Positions 53,355 to 62,822 are shown, counted from the first letter of the stretch. The stretch: 64,000 bases of DNA from Methylobacterium sp. NEAU K (GCF_030700285.1 NZ_JAUYZJ010000023.1:29512-93511); one strand, 5' to 3'. Made by a program: numbers and translations. Notes: generated from the sequence alone by a model not told the origin.

Positions 53355-54640
53355 GGGGCCTCCTTCCAATCCGCCTGCAGGGCAACGCGCTCGGCCTCGC
53401 GGCGCAGGGCCGCCCGGGCGGCGTGACCCGCCTGGTCCAGGGCATCGTCGGCCTCGGCCTTGGCGGTGCGCCCGCCCGGCCGGTCGACGATCTTCACCCG
53501 GACCGTCCGGCCGCCGGACGCGACCGTGCGGGCCTCGCGATCGAGCACCGCGCCCTCCACCCGGTGGTGGCGCAGCCCGATCGTGGTGGTCTCGCGGAAG
53601 CAGGCCGCGATGGCCGCCTCCAGGCTCTCGGGGCGCACCAGGGCGCGGACATGCGCCATCATCCGCCCCTTCTTGCCGATGACCGGCATCTGCACGACGT
53701 CGAGCACCCCGGGCTCCGCGCGCAGGCGGTCGAGGCCCATGGCGAGGTCCTCGCCCGAAAGGTCGTCGACCTCGAAGGCGACGACCGCGAGCTCGCGCCG
53801 GCCCGGCCCGGGGGCGGGGCCATCCTCCAGCACGAGGGCGCGCAGGCAGTTGCTCAGGCCCGGCAGGACCCGGGTGCCGAAGCCGATGCCGCTGCGCCCG
53901 AGGCTGCCCCGGGGGCGGCCGCGCCCCGGATCGGCGCCGCAGAGATGGCGCAGGATCGCCGCGCCGGTGGGCGTCACCCGCTCCCCCGGGATGCCGTCGT
54001 CGAGGGTCGGGAACCCGTCGAGCAGGAGCGCGGTGGCAGGAGCCGGCACCGGCAGGGGGCCGTGCTGGGTGCGCACCCGGCCGGAGCCGAGCGGCAGGGC
54101 CGAGACGCTCCAGCTCCGCGCCTCCAGGGCGGCGATCAGATGGGCGGCGGCCACGATGTCGGCGATCGAGTCGAAGGCGCCGATCTCGTGGAACGCCACC
54201 GTGTCGACCGGGATGCCGTGGACACGGGCCTCGGCGTCGGCGAGGTGCCCGAAGATGGCGAGCGCATGCGCCCGGACGGAGGGCGCGAGGTCCGCGCCCT
54301 CCAGCTCCGCGCGGATCTCGGACCAGGGCCGGTGACCGTGACCGGGGTGCGCGTGCCCGTGGTCGTGACCGGGATGATCAGGGTGCGGGTGCGCGTGCCC
54401 GTCAGGGCCGTGCGGGTGCGGCTCGTGCCTGTGGGTGGGTTCCGCGCCCGGGCCCGAGACGGCGAAGCGCAGCCCACGCAGGATGCCGTCATTGTGGTCG
54501 CGGGCCGCGCAATCGATGCGCGGGTCGACGGCCCGCACGCTCGCGCGCAGGCCCTCCCGGTGCTCGGGAAAGGCATCCAGAAGCGCGGCGACGAACATGT
54601 CGCCGGCCACGCCGCCGAGGGCGTCGAGATGGATGTGCAT
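53351..54640 (-). CDS. larC: LarC, nickel-pincer cofactor cyclometallase
   Basis: A 429-residue CTP-dependent enzyme that inserts nickel into the NPN cofactor. HLDALGGVAGDMFVAALLDA opens it; AFHEIGAFDSIADIVAAAHLI, TPTGAAILRHL, GIGFGTRVLPGLSNCLR and IGKKGRMMAHVRALVRPESLE follow. Residues ~70-103 hold 14 histidines (HAHPHPDHPGHDHGHAHPGH core), a likely nickel-handling loop. In Lactiplantibacillus larC needs a programmed frameshift; here one continuous frame encodes it. Start ATG at 54640 (MHIHLDAL); a GTG seven codons earlier is possible. Gene 5' of larE. Confidence 0.92.
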   Translation of the reverse strand: MHIHLDALGGVAGDMFVAALLDAFPEHREGLRASVRAVDPRIDCAARDHNDGILRGLRFAVSGPGAEPTHRHEPHPHGPDGHAHPHPDHPGHDHGHAHPGHGHRPWSEIRAELEGADLAPSVRAHALAIFGHLADAEARVHGIPVDTVAFHEIGAFDSIADIVAAAHLIAALEARSWSVSALPLGSGRVRTQHGPLPVPAPATALLLDGFPTLDDGIPGERVTPTGAAILRHLCGADPGRGRPRGSLGRSGIGFGTRVLPGLSNCLRALVLEDGPAPGPGRRELAVVAFEVDDLSGEDLAMGLDRLRAEPGVLDVVQMPVIGKKGRMMAHVRALVRPESLEAAIAACFRETTTIGLRHHRVEGAVLDREARTVASGGRTVRVKIVDRPGGRTAKAEADDALDQAGHAARAALRREAERVALQADWKEAP

Positions 54641-55146
54641 CGTCTGTCGGTCGGCCCGCACCGGATCGGGAAGTCCAGCTCAGATCGGCCGTCGCGACCG
54701 CAAGGCAAGGTCCGTCAGGCCGAAGCGGCGGCGCGGCGTATCGCCGTCGACCCCGGCCGGATGGCCTCGAGCGGGCGAGCGGCGAAAGCCCTTCCCCGGC
54801 GCGCGGGGAACAAGAGCGAAGACAATCTTTTGCTTTTGTGCTCGCGGTCGCACGCGTCGGCACGATCCGGATCCTTCCCTGACCACTTGAGTACCGGAGG
54901 CGGTGGTCCGGCCCGAGGTGCTCCTGCCGACCAACGGGCTCACCCGCGCCATCCTGCGCGACCGGGCGATGATCATCGTCGCGCCCGATCAGGCCGGAAT
55001 CCAAGGATGTCCCGCACCGCGCCGGGACGCGACTCGGCATCGGCGCACACCGGGACGCCGACATCTGACTGCCGAAGCGCATCCTCGCCTATCACGGCCC
55101 GACGCTGGCGACGGCGGCAGGGGGGCGACCGCCGTGGCGGCTCCGC
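54641..55146. other. Gene-free stretch
   Basis: Between the larC start and the end of the czcA-like gene. It should hold the lar promoter. AT-rich run CAATCTTTTGCTTTTGTG at 54824-54841. No coding frame I can support, and no recognised metal-binding operator. Confidence 0.4.
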
Positions 55147-58100
55147 TCACGCGCCGGCGCCGGCCTGCTGGCGCGTCCCCGTTCGGCCCGACGGCGCGCC
55201 GGGACCCGGTCCGGGCCGGCCGCGGCCGAAGGGGAGGCGCAGCCGCGCCGCGGCGGGGTAGACCGCCGGCAGCACCACGAGGGTGAGCAGGGTCGCGGAG
55301 ATCAGGCCGCCGATCACCACGGTGGCCAGCGGGCGCTGCACCTCCGCGCCGGCGCTCGTCGAGAGCGCCATCGGCAGGAAGCCCAGAGCCGCCACGAGCG
55401 CCGTCATCATCACCGGCCGCAGCCGCCTCTCGGCGGCCCGGGTGGCGGCCTCCCGCGGGTCGAGGCCCGATCGCTCCAGGTCGCGGATGTAGCTCGTCAG
55501 AACGACGCCGTTCAGGATCGCGATGCCGAAGGTCGCGATGAACCCGATCGCCGCCGAGATCGAGAACGGCATGCCGCGCAGGGACAGCGCCAGGATGCCC
55601 CCGGTGGCCGCCACCGGCACGTTGAGGAAGATCAGGCCGGCGAGGCGGATGTCGGCGAACATCACCACGAGGAGCACCAGGATCGCCGCGAGCGCGGCGG
55701 GCACGACCAGCACGAGCCGGGCGGTGGCCTCCTGCAGGTTCTGGAACTGGCCGCTCCAGACCAGCGCGTAGCGCGGCGGCAGGCTCACCTGCTCGGCGAC
55801 GGCCTTCCGGGCGGCGTCGACGAAGCTCTGGACGTCGCGGCCGCGGACGTTCGCCTGGACCGAGATCCGCCGCTGCAGACGCTCCCGGCTGATCTGGGCC
55901 GGACCGGAGGCGACCTCCACGGTGGCGACCATCGACAGCGGCACCATTGGCGAAGGCCCCGCCTCCTTGCCCGCGCGGCCCACCGGCAGGGCGCGGATCC
56001 GCTCGATGTCGCCGCGGTCGGACGGGGCGAGGCGCACCACGATCTCGGTGATCGAGTTGTCGTCGCCGTAGACCATGCCGCCGGTGCGGCCGCCGATGCT
56101 CTCGACCACGTCGAGCACGTCGGAGACGTTGATGCCGTAGCGCGCCGCCCGGGCGCGGTCGACCTGGATCGAGAGCGCCGGCATGCCGGCCTGTGACTCG
56201 GCCTTCACGTCGGCCGCGCCGTCGACGCCTGCGACCGCGCGCACGATGGCGTCGGCCTTGTCCTTGAGGACCTTCAGGTCGTCGCCGTAGAGGCTGATCG
56301 CGACGTCGCCGCGCACGCCCTCCAGCAGGTCGTCCATGCGCATCTGGATCGGCTGCGAGAACGCGTAGGCGACCCCCGGCACCTCCTCCCTGAGCCGCTT
56401 GTCGAAGGCCGCCACGAGCCCGTCCTGGGTCTCGGCGGTCTTCCAGGCGGCGGGATCGGTGAGCGTGATGAAGCTGTCGGTGGATTCGACGCCCATCGGG
56501 TCGGTGGGGATCTCGGCGCTGCCGGTGAGCGAGACCACGCGCTTCACCTCGGGGAAGGATTTCAGCACCTGCTCGATCCGACGCATCGTGGCCAGCGAGG
56601 CGTCGAGATTGATGCCGGGCAGCTTCTCGGAGGTGATCACCACCGAGCCCTCCGACAGCTTGGGCAGGAACTCGCCGCCGAGCCGGGTCGCCAGCACGCA
56701 GGAACCGGCGAACAGGGCGAGCGTCACCAGGACGGTGGCGACCGCGTGCCGTTCGGCGCCCTTCAGCACCGGCGTGTAGGCGGCGCGCAGCCAGCGGACG
56801 AGGCGGGTCTCGTGCTCGCCGACGCCGCGGCCGGCGAGGAAGATCGCCGCGAGCGCCGGCATCAGCGTCATGGTGACGATCAGCGAGCTGGAGAGCGCCA
56901 GGATGACGGTCAGCGCCATGGGCACGAACATCTTGCCGGCCACGCCCTGGAGCGCGAGGATCGGCACGTAGACCAGGATGATGATCGCCACCGCGAACAT
57001 CACCGGCCGCGCGACCTCGGCGGCGGCGTCCCGCACCACCTCCGCGGCGGGCCGGTCCGGGTGCTCGCCGCGGGCGCGCAGGACGTTCTCGATCATCACC
57101 ACGGCGCCGTCGACGATCAGGCCGAAATCGATCGCCCCGAGGCTCATCAGGTTGCCCGACAGGCCGAGCAGCCGCATCCCCGCAAAGGCCATCAGCATCG
57201 AGAGCGGGATCGCCGCGGCCACGATCAGGCCGGCGCGCAGGTTGCCGAGCAGCAGCAGCAGGACCACGATCACCAGGACCGCGCCTTCGAGGAGGTTGTG
57301 CGCCACGGTGTGGATCGTCCGGTCCACGAGCGTGCTGCGGTCGTAGTACGGAACGATCTCGACTCCCGGGGGCAGCTGCGGGCGCAGGTCGTCGAGGGTC
57401 TTCTTCACCTGTTCGACGACCGCGCTGGCGTTCTCGCCGTACTGCATCATCGCGATGCCGACGACCGTCTCGCCGGCCGCGTCGTGCGTGACGGCGCCGA
57501 GCCGGACCTTGGGGGCCTCCGTCACCACGCCCAGGGTCGACAGGGTCACCGGTACGCCCCCGGGGCCGGTGGCGACGACGATGTTGGCGATGTCCTCCGG
57601 GCCCTTGGCGAGGCCGAGGCCGCGGATCACCTCCTGCTGGTCGTTGTGCTCGATATAGGCGCCGCCGCGCGCCGCGTTGTTGTCGGCCAGCGCCGTGTAG
57701 ACCTGGGCGAGGGTGACGCCGTAGCGGCGCAGGGCGTCGGCGGAGACGCGGACCTCGTAGGTCGGCATCTGGCCGCCGTAGATGTTCACGTCGGCGATGC
57801 CCGGGGTCAGCTTCAGCTTCGGCGCGATCGTCCATTGCAGGATGCGCCGGAGCTGCATCGGCGTGTAGGCCGGCCCGCGCAGCTCGAACTGGTAGACCTC
57901 GCCAAGCCCCGTCGCCATCGGGCCCATCTGCGGGTCGCCGACGCCGGCCGGCATCAGGCTCCTGGCCTGCGGCAGGCGCTGGAACACCTGCGCCCGCGCC
58001 TCGGTGATCGACACGGCCTCATCGAAGGTGACGTAGACCGCCGAGACGCCGGCCCGGGAGGTCGAGCGCACGCCGGACAGCCCCGGCGCCCCCGCCATGG

Positions 58101-58311
58101 CGTTCTCCACCGGGAAGGTGACGAGGCGCTCGACTTCCAGCGGCCCGAGGCCCGGCGACAGGGTCAGGATCATCACCTGCTTGGGCGAGATGTCCGGCAC
58201 CGCGTCGATGGAGAGGCCCCGGAGGTTGGCGAGGCCGCCCAGCGCGGCCGCCAGCGCCACCACCAGGACCAGGATGCGACGGCGCACCAGCAGGGCGAAC
58301 CACGTTCTCAT
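55147..58311 (-). CDS. RND-family heavy-metal efflux pump, CzcA/CnrA-like
   Basis: A 1054-residue inner-membrane proton-driven pump with 12 helices and two large periplasmic loops. SIDAVPDISPKQVMIL, GLGPLEVERLVTFPVENAMAG are the porter start; the proton-relay motif DFGLIVDGAVVMIEN holds Asp395, Asp401 and Glu408 with the same spacing as CzcA Asp402/Asp408/Glu415. This DFGxxVDGAV form marks pumps for divalent ions (Zn, Co, Ni, Cd), not Cu/Ag CusA types. Nine bases from the fusion-protein gene. The outer-membrane partner (CzcC) is absent here. Confidence 0.9.
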   Translation of the reverse strand: MRTWFALLVRRRILVLVVALAAALGGLANLRGLSIDAVPDISPKQVMILTLSPGLGPLEVERLVTFPVENAMAGAPGLSGVRSTSRAGVSAVYVTFDEAVSITEARAQVFQRLPQARSLMPAGVGDPQMGPMATGLGEVYQFELRGPAYTPMQLRRILQWTIAPKLKLTPGIADVNIYGGQMPTYEVRVSADALRRYGVTLAQVYTALADNNAARGGAYIEHNDQQEVIRGLGLAKGPEDIANIVVATGPGGVPVTLSTLGVVTEAPKVRLGAVTHDAAGETVVGIAMMQYGENASAVVEQVKKTLDDLRPQLPPGVEIVPYYDRSTLVDRTIHTVAHNLLEGAVLVIVVLLLLLGNLRAGLIVAAAIPLSMLMAFAGMRLLGLSGNLMSLGAIDFGLIVDGAVVMIENVLRARGEHPDRPAAEVVRDAAAEVARPVMFAVAIIILVYVPILALQGVAGKMFVPMALTVILALSSSLIVTMTLMPALAAIFLAGRGVGEHETRLVRWLRAAYTPVLKGAERHAVATVLVTLALFAGSCVLATRLGGEFLPKLSEGSVVITSEKLPGINLDASLATMRRIEQVLKSFPEVKRVVSLTGSAEIPTDPMGVESTDSFITLTDPAAWKTAETQDGLVAAFDKRLREEVPGVAYAFSQPIQMRMDDLLEGVRGDVAISLYGDDLKVLKDKADAIVRAVAGVDGAADVKAESQAGMPALSIQVDRARAARYGINVSDVLDVVESIGGRTGGMVYGDDNSITEIVVRLAPSDRGDIERIRALPVGRAGKEAGPSPMVPLSMVATVEVASGPAQISRERLQRRISVQANVRGRDVQSFVDAARKAVAEQVSLPPRYALVWSGQFQNLQEATARLVLVVPAALAAILVLLVVMFADIRLAGLIFLNVPVAATGGILALSLRGMPFSISAAIGFIATFGIAILNGVVLTSYIRDLERSGLDPREAATRAAERRLRPVMMTALVAALGFLPMALSTSAGAEVQRPLATVVIGGLISATLLTLVVLPAVYPAAARLRLPFGRGRPGPGPGAPSGRTGTRQQAGAGA

Positions 58312-58319
58312 CGGGGCGC

Positions 58320-59669
58320 CTAATCCGTGGAGCCGAGCAGGCTGCGCAGCAGGATCGCCTTGAGGCCGAAGCTGCCCGCCGTCGCCACACTCTCCCCGGC
58401 CGCGACGCCGCTGCGGACCTCGACCCAGTCGGATCGCTGGATCCCGAGGGTGAGCGCGCGCCGCTCGAACCGGTCGGGAGCGGCGCGCACGAAGGCGATC
58501 GGCCCCGCCTCGGTCTGCTGAACCGCCGCCGCCGGGATGGTGACGCCGTCGCGGCCGAGATCCGCCGCGATGGTGACCGAGACGAACATGTTCCCGCGCA
58601 GCAGGTCGCCCGGGTTGTCGAGCTCGATCCGCGCGGGCGCCGTGTTGGTCGCCGGGTCGAGGGCGGCGTTGACCGACCGGACCCGCCCCTCGAAGCCCGG
58701 ATGGCCCGGGATCGGGCTCTCCACGGAGGCCGCGTCCCCGGCCTTCACCCGGGTGATGTCCGGTCCGTAGAGGTTGGCCAGCACCAGGATGCGGGTCGGG
58801 TCGGCGACCGTGAAGGCGTCCCGCCCGGTATCGACGACTTCCCCGAGGGTCACCCCGACGCTGGTCACGATCCCGGCGATCGGGGTGACGATCGCGCTGG
58901 TGCCGGGCGCGGCGCCCTCCGCGGGGGCGAGGCGCTGATACTGCGCCCGGTACATGTCGGCGCTGGCCTGGGCCGATTGGAGGGCGGCACGGGCCTTGGC
59001 GAGGTCGACCTGCCGCCGCTCGACCTCGGCCTGGGCGACGCCGCCGAACTTGAGCTGGTCCTGGCCGCGCTTCAGCTGCAGCTCCGCGACCTTCTCGGAG
59101 GCCTGCGCCTCGCCCAAAGCCGCCTGGGCGGCGAGGAAGCCGTTGCGCGCGTCCAGGATGCCGGCGGCGTCGAGGGTCGCCAGGCTCTGGCCGGCCTCGA
59201 CCCGGTCGCCCGGCTGGACGGCGAGACTCAGAACCCGCCCCTGCGTGCGCGGCCGGAGATGCGTCACGCGCCGCTCGTCGAAAGCGACGGTGCCGGGAGC
59301 ACGCACCGGCAGGACGATCCGGCGGGTCTCGGCCTGCCCGAAGGCGAGGCCGAGCCGCTTCTGGCCGGCCTCGTCGAGGGTGACGCTGTCCGGGCTCGCG
59401 GGGGCGTCCTCGGCCTTCGCGTCCCCCGGCTCCGCAGCGGCGGAGGCCGGCGCGAGGCCGAGCGCGTCGCGGATCGGAGCCTCGTAGCGCCAGCCCGCGA
59501 AGCCCAGCGCCCCGAGGAGCACCAGGAGCCAGAGGACGGCCCCGCCTCGGCGGCGCGCCGAGGCCTGCGGACCGGACGGGGCAGCCGCTCGCTCCGCCCC
59601 GTCCGGGGCGCCCGCGTCGGCAGCGTCGAAATCCCGGCCGTCGGGCGGCGGCTCGGCGTTCAGCGACAT
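58320..59669 (-). CDS. Periplasmic membrane-fusion protein, CzcB/CusB-like
   Basis: A 449-residue adaptor that links the RND pump to an outer-membrane channel. A cytoplasmic leader, one transmembrane helix (AVLWLLVLLGALGFAGW), then the biotinyl-lipoyl-like segment THLRPRTQGRVLSLAVQPGDRVEAGQSLATLDA, an alpha-hairpin rich in Ala/Gln (KVAELQLKRGQ, DLAKARAALQSAQASADMYRAQYQR), and the beta-barrel VVDTGRDAFTVADPTRILVLANLYG. Two in-frame starts lie close together (GTG 59675, ATG 59669); ATG is chosen. Followed directly by the pump gene. Confidence 0.88.
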   Translation of the reverse strand: MSLNAEPPPDGRDFDAADAGAPDGAERAAAPSGPQASARRRGGAVLWLLVLLGALGFAGWRYEAPIRDALGLAPASAAAEPGDAKAEDAPASPDSVTLDEAGQKRLGLAFGQAETRRIVLPVRAPGTVAFDERRVTHLRPRTQGRVLSLAVQPGDRVEAGQSLATLDAAGILDARNGFLAAQAALGEAQASEKVAELQLKRGQDQLKFGGVAQAEVERRQVDLAKARAALQSAQASADMYRAQYQRLAPAEGAAPGTSAIVTPIAGIVTSVGVTLGEVVDTGRDAFTVADPTRILVLANLYGPDITRVKAGDAASVESPIPGHPGFEGRVRSVNAALDPATNTAPARIELDNPGDLLRGNMFVSVTIAADLGRDGVTIPAAAVQQTEAGPIAFVRAAPDRFERRALTLGIQRSDWVEVRSGVAAGESVATAGSFGLKAILLRSLLGSTD

Positions 59670-59712
59670 CGGCACGGTCGGGAGAGGGCGCCGGTTCGGC
59701 GCGCGTGCGGCC

Positions 59713-59910
59713 TCACGCGTCGAGGCCCGGGCGGAGTACGTCCTCGGTCACGTAGCGGCCGGTCTCGACGTCGCGCACCACCACCTCGTATCCCTCGCTG
59801 CGCAGTTCCTTGAGCCGGTCGAGTGCGACGTAGGTCCCGGTCTCCACATCGTAGAGGCGGGTCCGGGCGTACCGGTTGATAAGGCGCCGCGGGCGCCGTT
59901 TCCTAGGCAT
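59713..59910 (-). CDS. Stand-alone PHB_acc_N domain protein (PhaR N-terminal-like)
   Basis: A 65-residue protein, one domain: RRLINRYARTRLYDVETGTYVALDRLKELRSEGYEVVVRDVETGRYVTEDVLRPG. This is the DNA-binding N-terminal domain of PHA synthesis regulators (PhaR/PhbF), without the C-terminal PHB-binding repeat. Its role here is unknown; it may regulate the neighbouring metal-efflux genes or respond to polymer state. ATG at 59910. 43 bases upstream of the czcB-like gene, same strand. Confidence 0.8.
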   Translation of the reverse strand: MPRKRRPRRLINRYARTRLYDVETGTYVALDRLKELRSEGYEVVVRDVETGRYVTEDVLRPGLDA

Positions 59911-60055
59911 GTCCGGCCCCCGTCGCGCGGCACGCAACAGCCCGGATCGAGCCCATGTCGCGAGGCGGGTCAGACATAGATGGGGTCCGGATAGGCGTGG
60001 TTCCAGGCGCGGAACGGGCGCCGGAACCTATTAGAGTCATTCCAATGAATGGGGC

Positions 60056-60087
60056 GAACCCGATGCGGCGCCATTAAATTCGGGTTC
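60056..60087. promoter_or_regulatory. Inverted repeat upstream of the two-component operon
   Basis: GAACCCGA (60056-60063) and TCGGGTTC (60080-60087) are exact complements around 16 bases that include AATT. It is 73 bases before the response-regulator start, in the divergent space between the efflux set and the TCS. It could be an operator of the adjacent OmpR-type regulator. Confidence 0.4.
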
Positions 60088-60160
60088 ATACGGGCCCCCG
60101 CGCGGCGACTGCCGCGTCGAAGTCCGACACAATGGATGCGAGCCGGGAGCGGGTGCGGGC

Positions 60161-60838
60161 GTGGCGAGGCTGCTGCTGATCGAGGACGATGCCGAGACCG
60201 CCGGGGACGTGCTCGACGACCTGCGCGGGCGCGGCCACGACGTCGCCTGGGCGGCGACCGGGCCGGACGGCGCCCGGGCGGCCCGGGACGGCGCCTGGGG
60301 TGCGATCATCGTCGACCGGATGCTCCCCGGCCAGGACGGGCTCTGCGTGCTCCAGGACCTGCGCCGGGACGGAGACCGGACGCCGGCGCTGGTGCTGAGC
60401 GCGCTCGGCGACGTGGACGAGCGCATCCGCGGCCTGCGCGCGGGCGGCGACGACTACCTGGCCAAGCCCTTTGCCCTGGGCGAACTCGCCGCCCGCATCG
60501 AGGCGCTGCTCCGGCGCCCGGTGGACAGCCGCGAGACGGTCCTGCACGTGGGCGGCCTGGAGGTCGACCTCATCGCCGGCACCGGCCGGCGCGGCGCGCG
60601 CGACCTTGAGCTGCTGCCGCGTGAGCTCAAGCTCCTCGAATACCTGATGCGCCGCCCGGGTCAGATCGTGACCCGGGCGATGCTGTTCGAGGAGGTCTGG
60701 AACTACCGGTTCACGCCGAAATCCAACCTCATCGACGTCCATGTCGGGCGCCTGCGGCGGAAACTCGAGGCGGGGGGCGAGGCGCCCCTGCTCCACAGCG
60801 TGCGCGGCATCGGCTTCACGCTCGAACCCGATGGTTGA
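60161..60838 (+). CDS. OmpR/PhoB-family response regulator
   Basis: A 225-residue regulator. Receiver: LLLIEDDAETAGDVL, phospho-acceptor Asp in IIVDRMLPGQDG, Lys in LAKPFALGEL. DNA-binding winged helix: ELLPRELKLLEYLMRRPGQIVTRAMLFEEVWNYRFTPKSNLIDVHVGRLRRKL then VRGIGFTLEP. Starts with GTG. The sensor kinase overlaps its end by eight bases. It likely senses a metal or envelope condition through that kinase and could control the divergent RND pump. Confidence 0.92.
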   Translation: MARLLLIEDDAETAGDVLDDLRGRGHDVAWAATGPDGARAARDGAWGAIIVDRMLPGQDGLCVLQDLRRDGDRTPALVLSALGDVDERIRGLRAGGDDYLAKPFALGELAARIEALLRRPVDSRETVLHVGGLEVDLIAGTGRRGARDLELLPRELKLLEYLMRRPGQIVTRAMLFEEVWNYRFTPKSNLIDVHVGRLRRKLEAGGEAPLLHSVRGIGFTLEPDG

Positions 60839-62198
60839 GTTCCCGCGCTCCACCGCGCTCCGCTGGGCGCTCGGCATCGCCCTGTGGTCGGTCCTGCTGT
60901 CGCTGGCGACGTTCGCCTTCGTCTACTGGCAGACCGCCGCCTACCTGCGCGAGGAACTCGCCGAGACGCTCCGGCTGGAGGTCCGGACCGCCGCGGCCGA
61001 ACCGGCGGCCGCGGCGGTCCGCGTGGACACCTGGATCGCCATGGACCTCCACGCCACCCATTACGGCGGCCTGTTCGGACCGGACGGGACGCGCCGGGCC
61101 GGCAATCTCGGCCTCGTGCCGGATCACCTGGTACGCGACGGGGACGCGTACCGGGTGAGCGCGACGGTCGACATCGCCGGACGCACCCTCGCCGACGAGA
61201 CCTGGGCGGCCTCCCTGGCGCTGCCCGACGGCAGCACCGTGGTGATCGCCCACGACACCGACGAGATCGACCGGGTGCGGGCGACGACGCTGCGTGCCCT
61301 CGGCCTGGCGCTGGTGCCCACCCTGGTGCTCTCGGGGATCGGCGGCCTGCTGCTCACAAGCCGCGCGCGCCGGCGCCTCGCCGCGACCGAGGCCGCGATG
61401 GCCCAGGTGATGCGCGGCGACCTGCGCAAGCGGCTGCCGGTCGGGAACCACGGCGACGCGTTCGACCGGCTGTCCGGGAACGTCAACCGGATGCTCGAGG
61501 AGATCGAGCACCTGATGGGCGAGGTCCGCAGCGTCGGCGACGCGGTCGCGCACGACCTGCGCACGCCGCTCACCCGCCTGCGCGCCCGGCTGGAGCGCAG
61601 CCGGTCGCAGGCCAGGACCGTGGCGGAGTTCCACGAGGCGATCGACCAGGGCCTGATGTGGATCGACCAGACGCTGGCCATGGTCACCGCCGTGCTGCGG
61701 ATCGGCGAGATGGAGGACGGGCGCCGCCGCGGCGGCTTCACGCGGGTCGATCTCGGCGATGTGGCCTCCGTCGCGGTCGAGTTCTTCGCGCCCCTGGCCG
61801 AGGAGAAGGACATCCACCTCGACGTCTCGGTCTCGTCCGCGGACCACACCATCGACGGCGATCGCGACCTGTGCTTCGAGGCGCTCTCGAACCTCCTCGA
61901 CAACGCGCTGAAGTTCACGCCCTCCGGGGGCGTCGTGCGGGTCGGGGTGACGCGCGCCGCCGCGGCGGCGATCCTGTCCGTCGAGGACACGGGACCCGGC
62001 CTGCCGCCGGCGGAGCACGCCCAGGTCTTCCACCGCTTCTACCGCGCCGAGGCGGCGCGCCGGACGCCCGGCAACGGCCTGGGCCTGAGCCTCGTGGCGG
62101 CGATCGCGAAGCTCCACGGCGCCGCCGCGACCGTCCGTGCCACCGCGGCCGGCGGCTGCCGTTTCGAGCTGACCTTCCCGCTGCCGGAACCCGGCTGA
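60831..62198 (+). CDS. Membrane sensor histidine kinase
   Basis: A 455-residue kinase. First helix ALGIALWSVLLSLATFAFVYW at about 12-32, a periplasmic loop with the sensing region (~35-155), second helix ALGLALVPTLVLSGIGGLLL, a HAMP linker, H-box VAHDLRTPLTRLRARLER, N-box LSNLLDNALKFTPSGG, G1 EDTGPGLPP, F/G2 RTPGNGLGLSLVAAI. Architecture fits CusS/CzcS-like sensors. ATG at 60831 overlaps the regulator gene. Signal unknown. Confidence 0.9.
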   Translation: MVEFPRSTALRWALGIALWSVLLSLATFAFVYWQTAAYLREELAETLRLEVRTAAAEPAAAAVRVDTWIAMDLHATHYGGLFGPDGTRRAGNLGLVPDHLVRDGDAYRVSATVDIAGRTLADETWAASLALPDGSTVVIAHDTDEIDRVRATTLRALGLALVPTLVLSGIGGLLLTSRARRRLAATEAAMAQVMRGDLRKRLPVGNHGDAFDRLSGNVNRMLEEIEHLMGEVRSVGDAVAHDLRTPLTRLRARLERSRSQARTVAEFHEAIDQGLMWIDQTLAMVTAVLRIGEMEDGRRRGGFTRVDLGDVASVAVEFFAPLAEEKDIHLDVSVSSADHTIDGDRDLCFEALSNLLDNALKFTPSGGVVRVGVTRAAAAAILSVEDTGPGLPPAEHAQVFHRFYRAEAARRTPGNGLGLSLVAAIAKLHGAAATVRATAAGGCRFELTFPLPEPG

Positions 62199-62474
62199 CG
62201 CGCGGTTCCGGTGGAGCCGAGGTTTCCCGGTCTCCGCGGGCGCCGCGCCGGAGCGGCTCGCCCGGCCGGCGGCGGCAGGAGGTCGACCAAGGGCGGTCCA
62301 GCGTTCGGGATGCCGACCGATCCGTCCGAGCCGGTCGCCGCATGGGGTCGCTCATCCACCGCCCGCCCCGTCGAAGGGTCGTGTTGGGGGGCCCGGGAGG
62401 AGCGTACACCATCGCCGCTGGCAACTACCTAACCACAGGAGTCTTTCCGTCGGCTGAGAGACGGAATGTTCCCT

Positions 62475-62506
62475 TGACCTGACCGGCTGGCTTTGGACGG
62501 GGCTGA
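62475..62506 (+). repeat. Left inverted repeat of the IS3-family element
   Basis: TGACCTGACC followed by TTTGGAC. Matches the right end over the first ten bases and the TTTGGAC block, with other positions diverged. Confidence 0.8.
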
Positions 62507-62540
62507 TTGAGAGGATCAGCCTGGACCGAAGGAGCGGGAC

Positions 62541-62822
62541 ATGCGGCGAGGTCAGAAAACGAGTGCAGAACAGGTTGTGCTGAAGCTGCGCCAGATCGAG
62601 GTACAAACGGCACAAGGCAAGAGCTTGGCCTTGGCCTGCAAGGACTCGGAGATCTCCGAGCAGAGTTATTACCGCTGGCGCAAGGAGTACGGCGGCCTCC
62701 AAGTCGACCAAGCCAGGAAGATGAAGGATCTGGAGCACGAGAGCGCCCGGTTGCGCCGGCTTGTGGCCGATCTGTCCCTGGAAAAGCAGGTGCTGGCGGA
62801 CGTCGCCTCGGGAAACTTGTAG
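62541..62822 (+). CDS. IS3-family transposase OrfA
   Basis: A 93-residue protein with a helix-turn-helix (SAEQVVLKLRQIEVQTAQGKSLALACKDSEISEQSYYRWRKEYG) and a leucine-zipper tail (MKDLEHESARLRRLVADLSLEKQVLADV). OrfA binds the IS ends and, joined to OrfB by a -1 frameshift, forms the transposase. The stop TAG comes four bases after a slippery heptamer, and this arrangement looks intact; only orfB is broken. Confidence 0.9.
   Translation: MRRGQKTSAEQVVLKLRQIEVQTAQGKSLALACKDSEISEQSYYRWRKEYGGLQVDQARKMKDLEHESARLRRLVADLSLEKQVLADVASGNL
62810..62816 (+). promoter_or_regulatory. Programmed -1 frameshift site of the IS3 element
   Basis: The bases are G GGA AAC read in the orfA frame, the canonical X XXY YYZ slippery heptamer, and the orfA stop follows after TTG. 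Slipping back one base enters the orfB frame (GKLVAPERR). This is the textbook arrangement of IS3-type fusion. Confidence 0.75.
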
